A stretch of DNA of 64,000 nucleotides from positions 1,488,001-1,552,000 of the forward strand of contig JAETXT010000011.1 in NCBI GenBank assembly GCA_019188255.1, in the 5' to 3' direction. Position 1 is the stretch's first letter, and every line of letters starts with the position of its first letter. This document shows, one piece after another, positions 47,001-58,653 of the stretch. Origin of the DNA: Verticillium longisporum. Lineage: Eukaryota; Ascomycota; Sordariomycetes; Glomerellales; Plectosphaerellaceae. The notes below the pieces were generated by a model, which worked only from the letters and a program-made list of their open reading frames with translations, searched no databases and was not told the DNA's origin. Position numbers and translations under genes: made by a program.

Positions 47001-49670
47001 CTAGCTTTGGCAGACAACGCTGCCACAGTGCCCGATCAGCATTTCTCGATGTTGGGAAACAGACCCGCATAGGCTCCTCAGTCTCATGCGGAGGTAATGC
47101 GGCTCTGATGGTGCTGGCTCGGTCAAGCCGCGGTGTAAGTGCGGAACGAAGACGGATACTTCGACAGGGCCAGCCTGCAGTGAGTGAGTTTTTAGCAACA
47201 AAGCTGAGCGTAGGCCTGATTCGGCGTGGTCGGCCGTGGTAAGGTTCAATCGGTCCCTTGGTGTGGTGTGGAGAGATGGGGATGGATGTGGTCCGACGGT
47301 GAGGCGTGTGCGCTACCTTGATAAGGACAAAGCACCCGTGAGAGTTTGACTCCAGTGAGGCGATGGTCAGGTCATGCGGCCACTGGGAGAGATGGCCGCA
47401 ACCGCACCAGTGTGTGTGAGTTGAGGTTTCTCTGGCTGGCTGACTTGTCCCCATGCTGATACATTTCTGTCACAGACGAATATGTGGTGGACGGGCGACG
47501 CACAGGATGGTTCTCATGGACCACGACGTCGACAGCGCACTAAAATCATGACCGCGCAGCCCCCATTTTCAGCCACGCCCGTCGTACTCCACGATCTTAG
47601 CATGATGCTATTGTTTCTACATCTTGGTTTCCTGGCACTTGACAGGAGAGGATCAGCAAGAGACTCGGATCAAGTCCAAAAGGGCGTACTGTTTCACTGA
47701 AGCTCTCGTGAGACTGATGGAGCAACATACAGTCGCAGTCTCTCGAGCAAAGGCCTCCAAGGCTGTGACGTATAGTCACCCAGTTGTGGCCATCATGCAC
47801 TCAGTGAGCGCGACCGGCAGGGTCTGTCGACAATGAGGTGTCTGCCCACTCTCATCAGCATGTCGCTCTCCTCGTTTTCAATCGAGTAACACAGCTCGCT
47901 CCCTTGATGACGATGGCCCAGGTCATGGTGCCGCAAAGCCATGTCGACGGATAGCTTCCTAGCAGGCCATTGCCAGCCGACGGAAGAACATGGACATTTT
48001 GCCGCCTGCCGCTCGTTGGTATATCCCAAGGACATGGATGAACGTAGTCGGTACGACTGCAACCCCCCTTTTCCGCGCCCTTTCGCCTGCTCACAGCTTC
48101 ACATTGGCCGCGAGCTTGAGGCAGGAGGACCGATCGATGGTTGGTGAGTCCACAGTACTTGGTGACAGAGGACAGGAGTTTCCGCAAGGATTCACACGGC
48201 TCACGGCCTCTTATTTACACATGGATCTGCAGCTCAACGCTTGGGCGTTACGTACAATGCGCTTTTCACCTTTCCCCTTCTACACACACCCGAGGTCGAC
48301 AGAGAGAGAGAGAACACAACCCCCCTTATCCCAGGAACTACCGTGGATCCCTGCTCAACACACGGCCCACCTATCGTCCACCGACTCACAACTTCGATGA
48401 CACCCTGTCCTGGCAAAGCTGGCTGCCTGGAGGCCCCACTGGGCAGAGCTGGCTTTGCCTGACTATTGACCCTGCCTTGCCTCGCCTTGCCTTCCCTTCC
48501 CTGTGCCCATCTGGCTGTCAGCTTTGGCTCTAGTGCGCATGGCACAAAGTCATCGGCTGGCACACTCAACGGCGAGGACGGCGGCGGCGCGGACGGCCCC
48601 TCTCCCCTCCCCCCTCCACTCGAGCTTGGCTGGGGGCTCGCATGGTCGAGCATGGGCGCACTGGTCCCTCATGCGTGGTGGCACGCTGATGCTGGTGTTG
48701 CCCTTCCTGTCGCAACACCCCCCGGCCTGCCCTGTGCTGGGGCTCTGGGGCGTGAACCTGGGCTTGGGCTTGGTCTTGGTTTCCCACTCCCACCCTTCCT
48801 GGGGCTTGTTCGGCCGGCCTTTCGTTGGCGCACTCGCTGGCACAGCACAGCCGGCCTGTTCTTTTCCTGTCCTTGTTGCTTTTTGCCCTGCCCACTCCTC
48901 CCACCCTAATGGGTGAAGCCGAACGTGCCCGCCCCGGCCGGTCCTCTCGTCCCGTTCGGGTCACTCTCGTGCTGCCAGTCGCCTTATGACCCTCTGTATT
49001 TAACTAGTTGGCCCTCCCCCAGCCTGGACGTCCGCCTTTTTGTCTCCCCCAATATCACATCCAGCAAGACATCACCAGCCTCGTTGCGCACTCTCGCTCA
49101 CCACCCACATTCGCTAACCCCCCTTCCTCCCACCTTTAGGAAGTCCTCGTTGACTCCTGTCATTCGCTTTTGCGTTCGTTGTTCTTTTGTTCGTTTGTTC
49201 GAGTCGATTCCCGGAAAACGAAGCTTACTCCCGCGACATCAACCATCCCGGCCTCATCACCAAAACTCACGTCTTCGTATCGGAACCGCAGCCAAGGCAT
49301 CTTGCACTTGATTCACTGCCCTGTAGCAGATGTCTCGGCTCGATAATTGAAGTCCCCAAATCAACAATCACGCTCGCTTTCCAAACCGTCTCAGACCAAA
49401 GGAACAGAAAAAGAAGAAGGGAAAAGGGAAAACCACCCACTCCAACCAACAATCGCTTCCGGTATCAAACTCGGGAACAACGCAACCGTCCGCACGTTCC
49501 CGTCTCGACCCTCCCACCACGCTCGCTACCCCGAATTATACACGCGGCTCATTTGTCCGTGTATACCTATTCACCACGTAAGATTCTGCGCCAGGACAAT
49601 GGTGCCAGCGTTGCACTAACACGGCCTGCAGTTTTCTCGCCCAACAAACACTCCTCACCACTCTTGAAAA

Positions 49671-51611
49671 ATGGCTGGTCCCGGAGGCGGTCCTCCCCGT
49701 CGCAGCCACACCAAGTCGCGCAAGGGCTGCGAGACCTGCAAGCGTCGGCATATTCGATGTGATGAAAACTTCCCTCAATGGTACGTGAACATTGCTGGCG
49801 CGCACAAACGCTACGGGCCTCGACTAACACGGGTTTCTCAGCCGAAACTGCACCAAGCACAAGATTCGCTGCCCCTACAATGACATGCCCGCCCTGGAGG
49901 ACCGGTCGACGACCCCTGACAAGCCGGATCTCATGTGGACGCCCAGCATCGTTGCCGACATTGAGCAGTGGCAGCGCACCGGAATCTTTCCTTTCCCCAA
50001 CCTCTCCGTCTCCTCAACCCCCAACCCGGCCGAGTACAGCCTGGAAGATCTTCGCCTGATCTACCACGTTGCCTCGATCTGCAACGAGATGGAAGGTCTG
50101 GGTGCCACCAACTTCACGCTCTGGACACGCCAGATTCCTGCGTATGTTCAAAACCATGCCACTGGGCCATTCTTGGACATGACACTAACTTTGCTCCTCA
50201 GCATCATCAAGCTCGGTTCGACGCACCGTTATGTGATGCACTCCCTGCTGGCTTTCTCCGCCATGCACATTGCTTTCCTCACCGATTGCCCCATCGTTGG
50301 CAACCTAGCGTACGAGCACCGCGGTATTGCTCTCAAGGGCCTGCAGGAGGGCATCGGCTCATTTGGTCCGGAAACTTCTGATGCTGTCTTGGCTGCTTCG
50401 CTGGTTCTCTCCTGGCAAGCCACTGACTGGTAAGCATTACTCTACTACCCGGAGGGAGATGGGCTTTTCTAACACAAGGTTCAGGCGGAGCTGGACCCAA
50501 CTCATGCAAGGAACCTCATCGGTAAGCCTCCAACCCCCTTTTGCATCAGCATAGTTCCCGCTCGTCTACGTGAGGTCAATCTAACTCGTCAAAGGTTGTT
50601 GATGCCATGGCTTCCTGGAGCCACGACTCCCAGTTTTACGACTGGATCAGGGAAACCGGCACGTTCCCCACGGCCCCTCCTTCGCCCACCCCGGATCACA
50701 GGCCCAGCCAGCCGCGCAAGGAAGACCTGGATGCCCTGAACCGGACTCTCGCTCAGTTGCAGAAGGTCGAGGCCCACCAGAAACACCAGAAGGAGGACAC
50801 GAAGCACATCCAGCAGCTCATCAGCTTTCTCAAGGGATCCCGCAAAGTCAGCCCGACCTTGTCCGTCGCCCAGCAGTTTGAACGCCTCCGTCCCCTGCGT
50901 ACCTGGCTTTTCTACCTGCCCGTCATGGCCCTTCAGCAGAGTGGTTGCTCCGTCAATTCCCTGGTGACCATCGCCCATTACTACACGGTTGCCGTTTTGA
51001 TGGAGCGCCTATTCCCCGAGATCGGTGCTGCATACTTTGGCAACCTTTCCATTGCGCCCGTCGAGGAGATCGCCCGCTGCCTGTTGTCCATCAACATTTC
51101 TGGTTCCATCGAGGGTGATCTCTCTACGCCGATGAAGCTGATGCAGTTCCCTCTGGAGATGGTCAATGAGTTCCGCAACCGCATCGGTATCCTGGAGCCT
51201 GCCCGCACGCCCTCGTTCCCGCAGTACAACCCGCCCAACTTCTACACGAACGAGCCGGCCAACCTGCCCCAGGCTACGGAGTCATTCATGCCCTACGGCA
51301 ACCCGGCCTTCAGCTACAGCCATGAGTCGCTGACTGGTACCATGCTCAACACGGAGGGCATTCCCCAGAACGCCGTCAGTCCCTTGACTCTGTCCTCGCC
51401 CTTTGTCAACCATCAGTACCTCAGCATCCCATCGCCCAACTATGGCGGTTACAGCCCGGCCTCGTCCACCTTTGAAGGGTCCATCGCCTACAGCGACACT
51501 GAGGAGTACGGCTCGTATGACATGGGCGGCATGTCTTCCGGCCACCACATGTTCGGCTCCGGCAGCAACTTGAGCGGGTTCGTCTCTCCCATCCAGTCCG
51601 TGTGGAACTAG
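49671..51611 (+). CDS. Zn2Cys6 fungal transcription factor
   Basis: Nuclear C6 zinc-cluster regulator. Exons 49671-49780, 49842-50141, 50202-50429, 50485-50521 and 50595-51611 give 1692 nt, 563 aa, no break. The binuclear cluster has Cys at 20, 23, 30, 37, 40 and 47 (CETCKRRHIRC, then CRNCTKHKIRC), split by intron 1. A fungal-TF middle region follows: STHRYVMHSLLAFSAMHIAF, the helix HRGIALKGLQEGIGSFGPET and VLAASLVLSWQATDWRSWTQ, similar in style to sterol-uptake/Upc2-type C6 factors. The C-terminal 150 residues are rich in Ser, Tyr, Gly and Pro, a likely activation region. Intron 2 is 60 bp with no in-frame stop. The gene is isolated by large gaps on both sides, so its targets cannot be guessed from context. 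Confidence 0.9.
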
Positions 51612-52028
51612 GAGCGTCCACCCATGGCACCTACACCACACCGGCGAAAACGTTTTGAGCTTTCGAGCACGGGGATTGACCGACGGCCAGGATGACAACG
51701 ACACCCAGCTATCCTCCGCCTGAGGACCCTTACCTGCTCTCGTCGACAGCGCACTCGACAGTTCCCTCCCCTTCCTGCAGCCCGAGCAACTGGGCATGCT
51801 GCCTCTTCCGGAGTCACCGATCCCCGTTCTCGCCTCGATGCCTCGCCACCGCCGGCCGACCCCGCCCTCCTCTTCCGTGCAGGGAGAGTCTCCCAGTGCC
51901 ATCAGCGCGCCCTTCCCCCCACGTCAGCTTGGTCCTGGCCCGTCCCCTCCGCCGGCATACTTGCACAGGAGCGAGAAGGGCAAGGAGCGCGAGCTGTAGT
52001 TCCGGACGTTCTGTGGCTGTCTCTGCTA

Positions 52029-52069
<41 letters not shown>

Positions 52070-55000
52070 ACTCATCCAACTCCTCATCACGTTTGCACCA
52101 CATTCTTACCACTGTTGATTCGACATCAACCCAGCGCCAATGTAACCCACACTCCTTCAATGATACCCCGGGAAGCCGGCCGAGCGAGTCTCGCCTGCTC
52201 CCACGACATTCCTTTACACGTTATCACCATCGACCAACGACCGCTACACTAATACGGATAACATCTCACGACACTCCTTACTATAGTGATACCCCACACT
52301 AGACATTCCTTACGGTCATCGGATCAGATACGCGATACCCCCTGAAGACAAATTTTGCACAGATTGGTTGCACAGACACATTCCTTATCACGACCTCACG
52401 ACCCGGCTTCCCCTGCCGACGGTACGAAATAGACATTACACTCCTTATGAAAGAAGAAAGATTGAAGGAAACAGGAAAAAGGAAAGAACATTGGCTGGCT
52501 GGGAAATCTCGGAGGTCAATCGGATGCATAGCGGCTTGCTATTCGTGTCGGTTCCATCGGCCCCCGTCGGGGGCGCTTTGGCGCAGGACACACAATGCAT
52601 TGGGCGGCGTTTTGTTACATGCTTTTGGTTTTGATTTTTTTTTTTTGGAATTGGTCATTTTTTGCGGCTTGATGCTGTTGAGCACGCGATCTGATCTAAG
52701 GTCTTGTTTGATCTTTCTGGATTTTGCAAAGCACCTAGCGTTTTAGTCTTGGGATTTTTGAAAGCGAGGAGGTGGAAGGATGACGAGACTGTCGGAGGAA
52801 ACATGGATTAGTTAGTGAGTGGTTGGATGGATGGATGAACATGCTCTTGCGCGAAGGAGGCGATGCTCCCTTCGCAAAAGCATGATGGATTAATTCATGG
52901 ATCTTGGAGGCTTTATGCCTCCCACCCAATACTTGTCCTGTCTCCCCAGCCTTGGTGACCTTCCTCGAGAGAGAGCCTCGCGATCTGGCTTTGAATCTTC
53001 ATCGACTGTAGAGCCGTCGTAAGGGCTCGTCTGTTGGCTCGATGTTAAAGGTGGATGGATAGATCACACTCTGTGTGGCGAAGCAGTCTACCGTGCGACC
53101 CCTTGACGTCCGTACTCTGTTCCTGACTTTGGTGATACTGGCGGTTTGCAGGCTTGGCTCTTCCTGGCACTGTACCTGCCCACTCGGCAACGCATGTCCG
53201 CGGGAGACCAGGTTGGCGCCGAGGGGAGAGGCGGCAGGGGCTGGCTCGAGGGGGGCGAGTCGACACTGCAAACGCGAGGAGGGGGCGTGGAGTAACAGCC
53301 CGAGGCCTCCGTCAGATGTTTGACGTTTGAGGTCTTGATGGCTCAGAGTCCATGACCTTACACAAAAGAACGGAGTAATCAGAGACAGATGGAGGGGCAA
53401 GAACGGAGAGAGCGGGGGCGTGGACGTAGTTGGTGCGACTGCCCTTGGTAACGTGTAGGACTGATTCTGTTTTGCCTCTGGCGAGAACGAATAGTATTTT
53501 GCGTTTGCGACCGATCCTGCGCCCCCCGGTTTCCCCCCTATATTGCGGCTTCGCCCTTGAAGGGCTGTGGATGTTGTGCTATGCGGGTGTTGCACGTTGC
53601 TACCGTACTTTGCGCCCTTCCCTAGCGCATATTGTTTGAGCAGCGTTCTGGTGGGGTTGGTATGCCTTGACCGGACATCGCCCCTATTCCCCCCCGGGGT
53701 GGGAGGAACCGCTTCTGGGGAGACGGAAGCTGTCAAGGGGGGGGGAAGCAGTCCGCAGGGGGTCGGTGTTTGGGCTGTGGTGTTGCGAGTAATGTGTTAT
53801 GCCCCTCGACGGATATGGACTGCCAAAGAGAGTTTTTCGGGGCGCTTCTGTGGCGGCAACACTACAAGAAACTTTCCTTCCTTCAGGCTGCCTGTCAATT
53901 TTCCTCATTGGTGCCAGGCTCATCGAAGCGTACACGTAATCCTTAATGGGCTTTGTACTACAGCATAAAGATGATCGCCACTCTCCCGGGGCTGGGTAAG
54001 GTAGTCGAGGCAACAGCAGGCTTGTATGCCGGGCTGGTCGAGATTTATTGCAACCCCGGCGTGACGTGTTCGAAAGCTAGAGGGCTACAATGCCAATTTC
54101 AACGGTGACACCGAGAGCCAGTCATTCTCTCCGTCAGATGCTTCGGTGGGCCGATGTATATACCCTTGATAGTTTTTATCCACGAGGACCAGTCCCGGCG
54201 GGGACTTGGGCTTGTCATGCGCAAGGCTGATGTTACACAACCCTCTCCCCATCGGATGCAGACCCCCTCATACCACAGTGACGCATGGGCTTCAGGGATC
54301 TGGGCATTTCTAGAAGGGTGTCCTGCCTCTTACATCCCCCGCTGGACGACCAGACGACGGGCCCCCCCTTGGTGCCAGGGTGCCAGGGCGCGCGCATCTT
54401 GGCGATTCATGAATTGGACGAGGGTTCTTAACAGCCCCTGTGCTTCAGATCATGGTCGACTTGGCGTTTTCATTTGCCGCTGGCTACACATGATAGTATG
54501 GGGATCATCTGGCGCTGTCAGAGTCGACGGCTCATTGTTACCTATGAGCTCTGGTGGGCCAGAAAGCTAGGATACTTCGAGAGTATTTCTTGAAATTGGG
54601 GAGAGCCTGTTCGAATCTCATGTCTGATGTCACATTATCGACGTTATGATGGGTCTCAAAACGGTAGACACGTGCAATAAGTTTCGGATGCATCTGAACC
54701 TTCTCCTGGGGTGAAAACAGAAAGACCCCATCGGGATTGATCCCAGGATTTGCGCAAGACGAAGGACGTCAGATGGATCATCACCCAGCAAAAAGGCAAT
54801 ATCAGGGTGAAGTACGCCCCAGAGGCGTGGTTGAGAAAAAAGTTGAAGCCGGCCGGCATCGGTCCTTCAGCTTCGTGGTTGCGCATCTGCTCGGCATGCT
54901 GCATCTGTCGCGCGGAACCAGCCCTGGCGTTGCCGCTACAGATAAAGTTAGACATCGATCCGGCTCATCGAATACATGCCTCGGCTGCGGTGCTGTCGGA

Positions 55001-57007
55001 TGGCGGTAAAGTCGTTGCGGTTCCTGGTGGGATGTTAAACGTTAATCGGAGGCGTGAACGTTGGCCGAAGCTTGTGTCGGCACCCTGAGGAACGTTCGGA
55101 TGAGCAGCGACAGGTCATTGGCCCAAGGCGTTGGGAAATCGTGTCCTGGTCTCGGGTCTTTGCATTCAGATCTGAAAAGTCAATTCACGTCCATCTATAG
55201 AGCCTGGGGGCCACGGAGCACACTGTAGAATTTGTTCGTGAAGGCGTCTTCGTGAGAAAATGATAGATATGCACCTGCCTACATCCTTCTCCACCAGTAA
55301 TGGCGAGAAAGAGACTTGGACCTGTTGTATCTCTCGCCGAGGCGGCCCCAAGTATAATGCCGCCGAGGATCAGGCACCGCGACCGCTGTTCGTACCATCC
55401 GGGCTCCCAAGATATCCTGCCGAAAAAGCTTCCCACTGCCAAGCTTCCATGATATGACCGGCCTAGTTCCAGCAACTCTCAGGCAAGACGGGAGAAGCCG
55501 TCGTACTATATAGTGCTAGAACCTGAGCCTTGACTTCGGGATGGGTGTGTTTCTGAGCCATGTCTTGATATGAAGCTTCTTAGACCCAGGTCTTGCTCGA
55601 CGCTTTCCGTTGCGTAACAGAGCAAAATCATCAGTATGCGAGACGCTGCTTAGGCCTGTCAACTTTGGCAGGGGCCAGGAAATTGGTATCAAGCAAGGCC
55701 TATTCCCCGTTCCCGGGTTGGCCGAAGAACTTAAAAGCCAGCGATGTAGCGAAAATGCCCCAATCTCGTTGGAGCGGTAACTGGTCAAAAGACCAAAGCT
55801 ATGATGCAACCGATACAACAACGTCCTCGCAACGCAGCTCCAACCCCCAGCGCAGGAACGAATGACCAAAACACGGCAAACCGCCCGCGTCCGGGCCCGC
55901 TCGGAGACTGGGAGCAAGCCCGGACCCGTCACCAATCCCGACGACCACGGACAACCCTCCTTTCTCGCACCCCTTCAGACCATGCAGCACGTACCATTCG
56001 AGTGGCTGGAAGAAGAGCCAGGCGATCCAGGCACTTGCTCTCCGCACGACCTCTAACTTACCGCCCTTTCGTACTCCCACCAGTCGTGCCAGCCAAGCAT
56101 CCCGCGAGCCCTCACCAGCCGCGCCCGGAACAGCATCAGTCGGGCAGATGCTGGCGTCGCACTAGGGAGAAAGAAAAAGCCGACTGCTGTGGTCCCCCTA
56201 GGGATCCTTTGGCCGCAGGGCATTGGCGGCTGGTCGCGTCAAGCCGCAATTTTGGCGTCTCAGCCGCAGGGACAACCTCGAGCCGTGGAGGGAAAACGAA
56301 AAAAAAAGAAACAAATAAGTTTCGATAAAGCCTTTCCGCTAAAATGGGTTTCTTTTAAAGTTACGTGCGCTGCGTGCTTCCGAGAAAAGGGGGTCGTCGA
56401 GGAAAGAGCCGTGATTACCGAATCTGTGGTTGGGGAGGATTATGGAGCTTCCCGACCAGCGTCCAGGGGTTTGGGGTCGTGAATGCTATTGTCAGGTGAC
56501 GCCCCTGCAGGACCGCGTGCCATACTTACCTCACGATGATGCGCAACAGTCTATACTAGCGGGCGTCATGGTAGAACACAGAAGCACAATACCTTGTGAC
56601 AACCACTGATGCAATCGAGGTATATTCAGCGCACAATGCTACCGATACTTGCATGCTTTCCAAGCCTCTCCCCCTCGCCCTGTGAGCCTACAGCCCGTGA
56701 GGCTATACCCCTTCAACCACTTGTGGGCTTCGAATAAAACAGACGCGTCGGTTCCACCCATCGAAACAAGGTATCGTGTTGACGCTAGCAGCCCGGCCAT
56801 CCAGCGTCAAAAGTCCATCCCATCTGCCAGTTGAGACGTCATCATCTAGTCCAAAAAAAAGACAAAGAAAAACAGAAAGGAGAATCACAAGCACCGCAAC
56901 GCCGAGTTCGCCAGATTTGATGGTGCGCCAGCCTAGGGCGTTTGGCCCGTGGGACAGCTAAGTCTTCCAACACCCGCAGCTATCACATATGAAGCAGCCC
57001 GTTCAGC
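51612..57007. other. Gene-poor 5.4-kb interval
   Basis: No gene supported. Holds the C6 factor's 3' side with a CA microsatellite (about 52029-52068), T-rich sequence at 52628-52650, TGGATGGATGGATGA near 52825 and, at 54656-54955 on the minus strand, a hydrophobic ORF piece (FTLILPFCWVMIHLTSFVL) lacking any recognisable family. A 245-codon minus-strand ORF at 52999-53736 has low-complexity composition and overlapping ORFs on the other strand; treated as chance. Confidence 0.5.
52029..52068. repeat. (CA)n microsatellite
   Basis: About 20 uninterrupted CA units in the 3' region of the Zn2Cys6 gene. Confidence 0.95.
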
Positions 57008-58653
57008 TTATTGAGCACTGTGTGACCTGGACCGGGAGACGTGTCGGTTCAGCCCAGGCCTGTTGCTACTGCTGCTCTCTCTCGTGGCACCGTCCCGAAC
57101 GGCGTCGCTGTAGCTGGGGATTGGCGGATGCGAGGGCCCGGTTAGCAGCGTGGCTGTGCTGCTGCGGCTCCGGTTGACCACACGAATGAGGGGCGTGTTT
57201 TCTTCACTGTCCGAGCTGTTTCTGCGGCTTCCCTGGTCCGAGTGATCGGGGCTTGTGTAATCTGGGGGCGGGTTCAATGCGTCCTGCATTCCCAAGCCGA
57301 TGTCGCTCTCCTCGTCATCGTCACGGTCTCCGTGCCCGCTGCCACTAGGCTCACCGCTCTCGTCGGCGGGAACGAAGTGCGCCAGAGAGATATCAGTCGG
57401 GCTTCGAATAGGGCCTGGACTCCTTGGGGGAGAACTCTAAGGTTGCCGCTTCGTGTGCGACCGTGTCCGGCCCGGGGTTGAGCACCTGACTGCCACCGCC
57501 GCGAGATGTAGATTGCACAGATTGTGAGTACGACTGCGAGTGTTGAGGAACGCTGGCCGAGTATCCGTCCTTCCGTCCAGCCTCCAAAAGAATGTCGCCC
57601 TGCTCAGATCCATATGCCGGCGGAGGAGCCAGGCTGCCAGACATCGGTGCGGGACCCCACTTCTTGACGATGGCTGCGCAGAGGACGAAGCCGGCATGGT
57701 CAAAATTGACGTGGACGGCGCAGGGGCCATGGGCACCGACGGCAGGGAAGAAGTTCTGGGACTTGAGACCATGGACGACATCCTCCAGCTTCTTTCCGTT
57801 GCGAGTGAAGAAGATTGTGCCCGTGCGGGGCGATAGCCAACACCTATGACATCGCCTTGCACGTATTGGGGACCGTACTGTGTACCGTTGAACGGTTGGT
57901 TGTAGCGACGCTGGCCAGTCGAAGTGTATGCAGCAGAGTATTTGTGGAAGCCTAAATGTGTCAGCCAAGCAAGGGTCGCAAAACACACAAACTAAACGCC
58001 AGGACATACCTGGGAGCCTGAATAGCGGGTAAGGCTTCGTGGCCATGCCGATGCTGAGCAATGTGTTTTCAGGCTTGTCGTAGATCTTTGCCTCCCAGTA
58101 GTAAACCTCGTTCTGTTTGGGCACAGGCAGGTTACTGAGCACAGTGCATTCGGAGTCGAAGAACTCAATCTCGGTGCGGCCCTCGACGAAGCAGTTGGCG
58201 ATTTCGAGCTCGGGCTCGAATTCCCAGGCGGAGACACCCTTTTCTTGGATAGCAAGGTACTGGGAGAGCGAGATATCGGTTTGGAGGGACTCGGGCGGAT
58301 TAGCAGTCACGAAAGCTGAGGTATCGATTCATCAGTTGAGGCTCTTTCTCGACGATGGACGACGCATGCGTCGGGACGAATGGCGCCACAAACGTACCCT
58401 TGGCTCTCAAGTATTCTGTGCGCTGATTTTCCTCCATGGACTCGAGGGCCTCTGCCTCCTCGCGGGCGAATGCTTGCTCGTCATCGTATTCGCCGGGGCG
58501 GCCGATACGGTCAAGGAAGATGCGACCGCTACTTGTATAGCGGAAGAAGTAGACAATGAGGAAGATGACGGCGATCAGGAAGGCGGAGCCAAAAGAGGAC
58601 AGGAGACCGATGACGACGCCGTTGAGGGCGGAGGAGGGATTCGTTGCCGACAT
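57008..58653 (-). CDS. SSH4/EAR1-like SPRY-domain Rsp5 adaptor, two frame breaks
   Basis: Single-pass endosomal/vacuolar protein that recruits the Rsp5 ubiquitin ligase to cargo. Exons 58653-58398, 58315-58010 and 57951-57008; introns 82 and 58 bp. A signal anchor lies at residues 10-38 (NGVVIGLLSSFGSAFLIAVI). The SPRY domain includes NEVYYWEAKIYDKPENTLLS, IGMATKPYPLFRLPG, VQGDVIGVGYRP and FFTRNGKKLEDV. The C-terminal tail has two Rsp5-binding PY-type motifs, NPPPDYTSP and PPIPSYSDA, plus many SP sites. One C is lost in the run 57829-57832 (GVGYRP to RTGTIFFTRN). A second break near 57426-57437 needs removal of one base or addition of two (LEF/SPP to RSPGPIRSPTDISLAHFVP). After correction by +1 and -1 the CDS is 1506 nt. 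Gene name not settled between SSH4 and EAR1. Confidence 0.87.

Larger units (their letters stand above)
36678..49670. other. Thirteen-kilobase interval without a supported gene
   Basis: No ORF in six frames gives a recognisable domain. Contents noted: TAGGTAG/TAGATAG repeats at 37456-37507; GACA/GAGA repeats at about 38370-38400; interrupted coding-like strings on the minus strand around 38740-39060 (e.g. PEASNGANMIDNAVSPMLSI and a hydrophobic KVMLGILLLLSTSAACLCAL) and on the plus strand around 39530-40060 (e.g. PEDLAKNSRLSPVTRLSCTE); a T10-G13 tract at 40995-41017; ACCTAGGT words near 42068-42090 and 42890-42925; an AC microsatellite at 44631-44645. From about 49000 the plus strand becomes pyrimidine-rich, the leader of the next gene. 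The interrupted strings may be remnants of old genes. Confidence 0.5.

Noticed and set aside
52999..53736. 245-codon minus-strand ORF downstream of the C6 factor
   Set aside because: Low-complexity composition, no recognisable domain and overlapping ORFs on the other strand; a chance ORF is more likely.
54600..54625. GTTCGAATC, a tRNA T-loop-like string
   Set aside because: No A-box or acceptor stem partner at tRNA distance on either strand.
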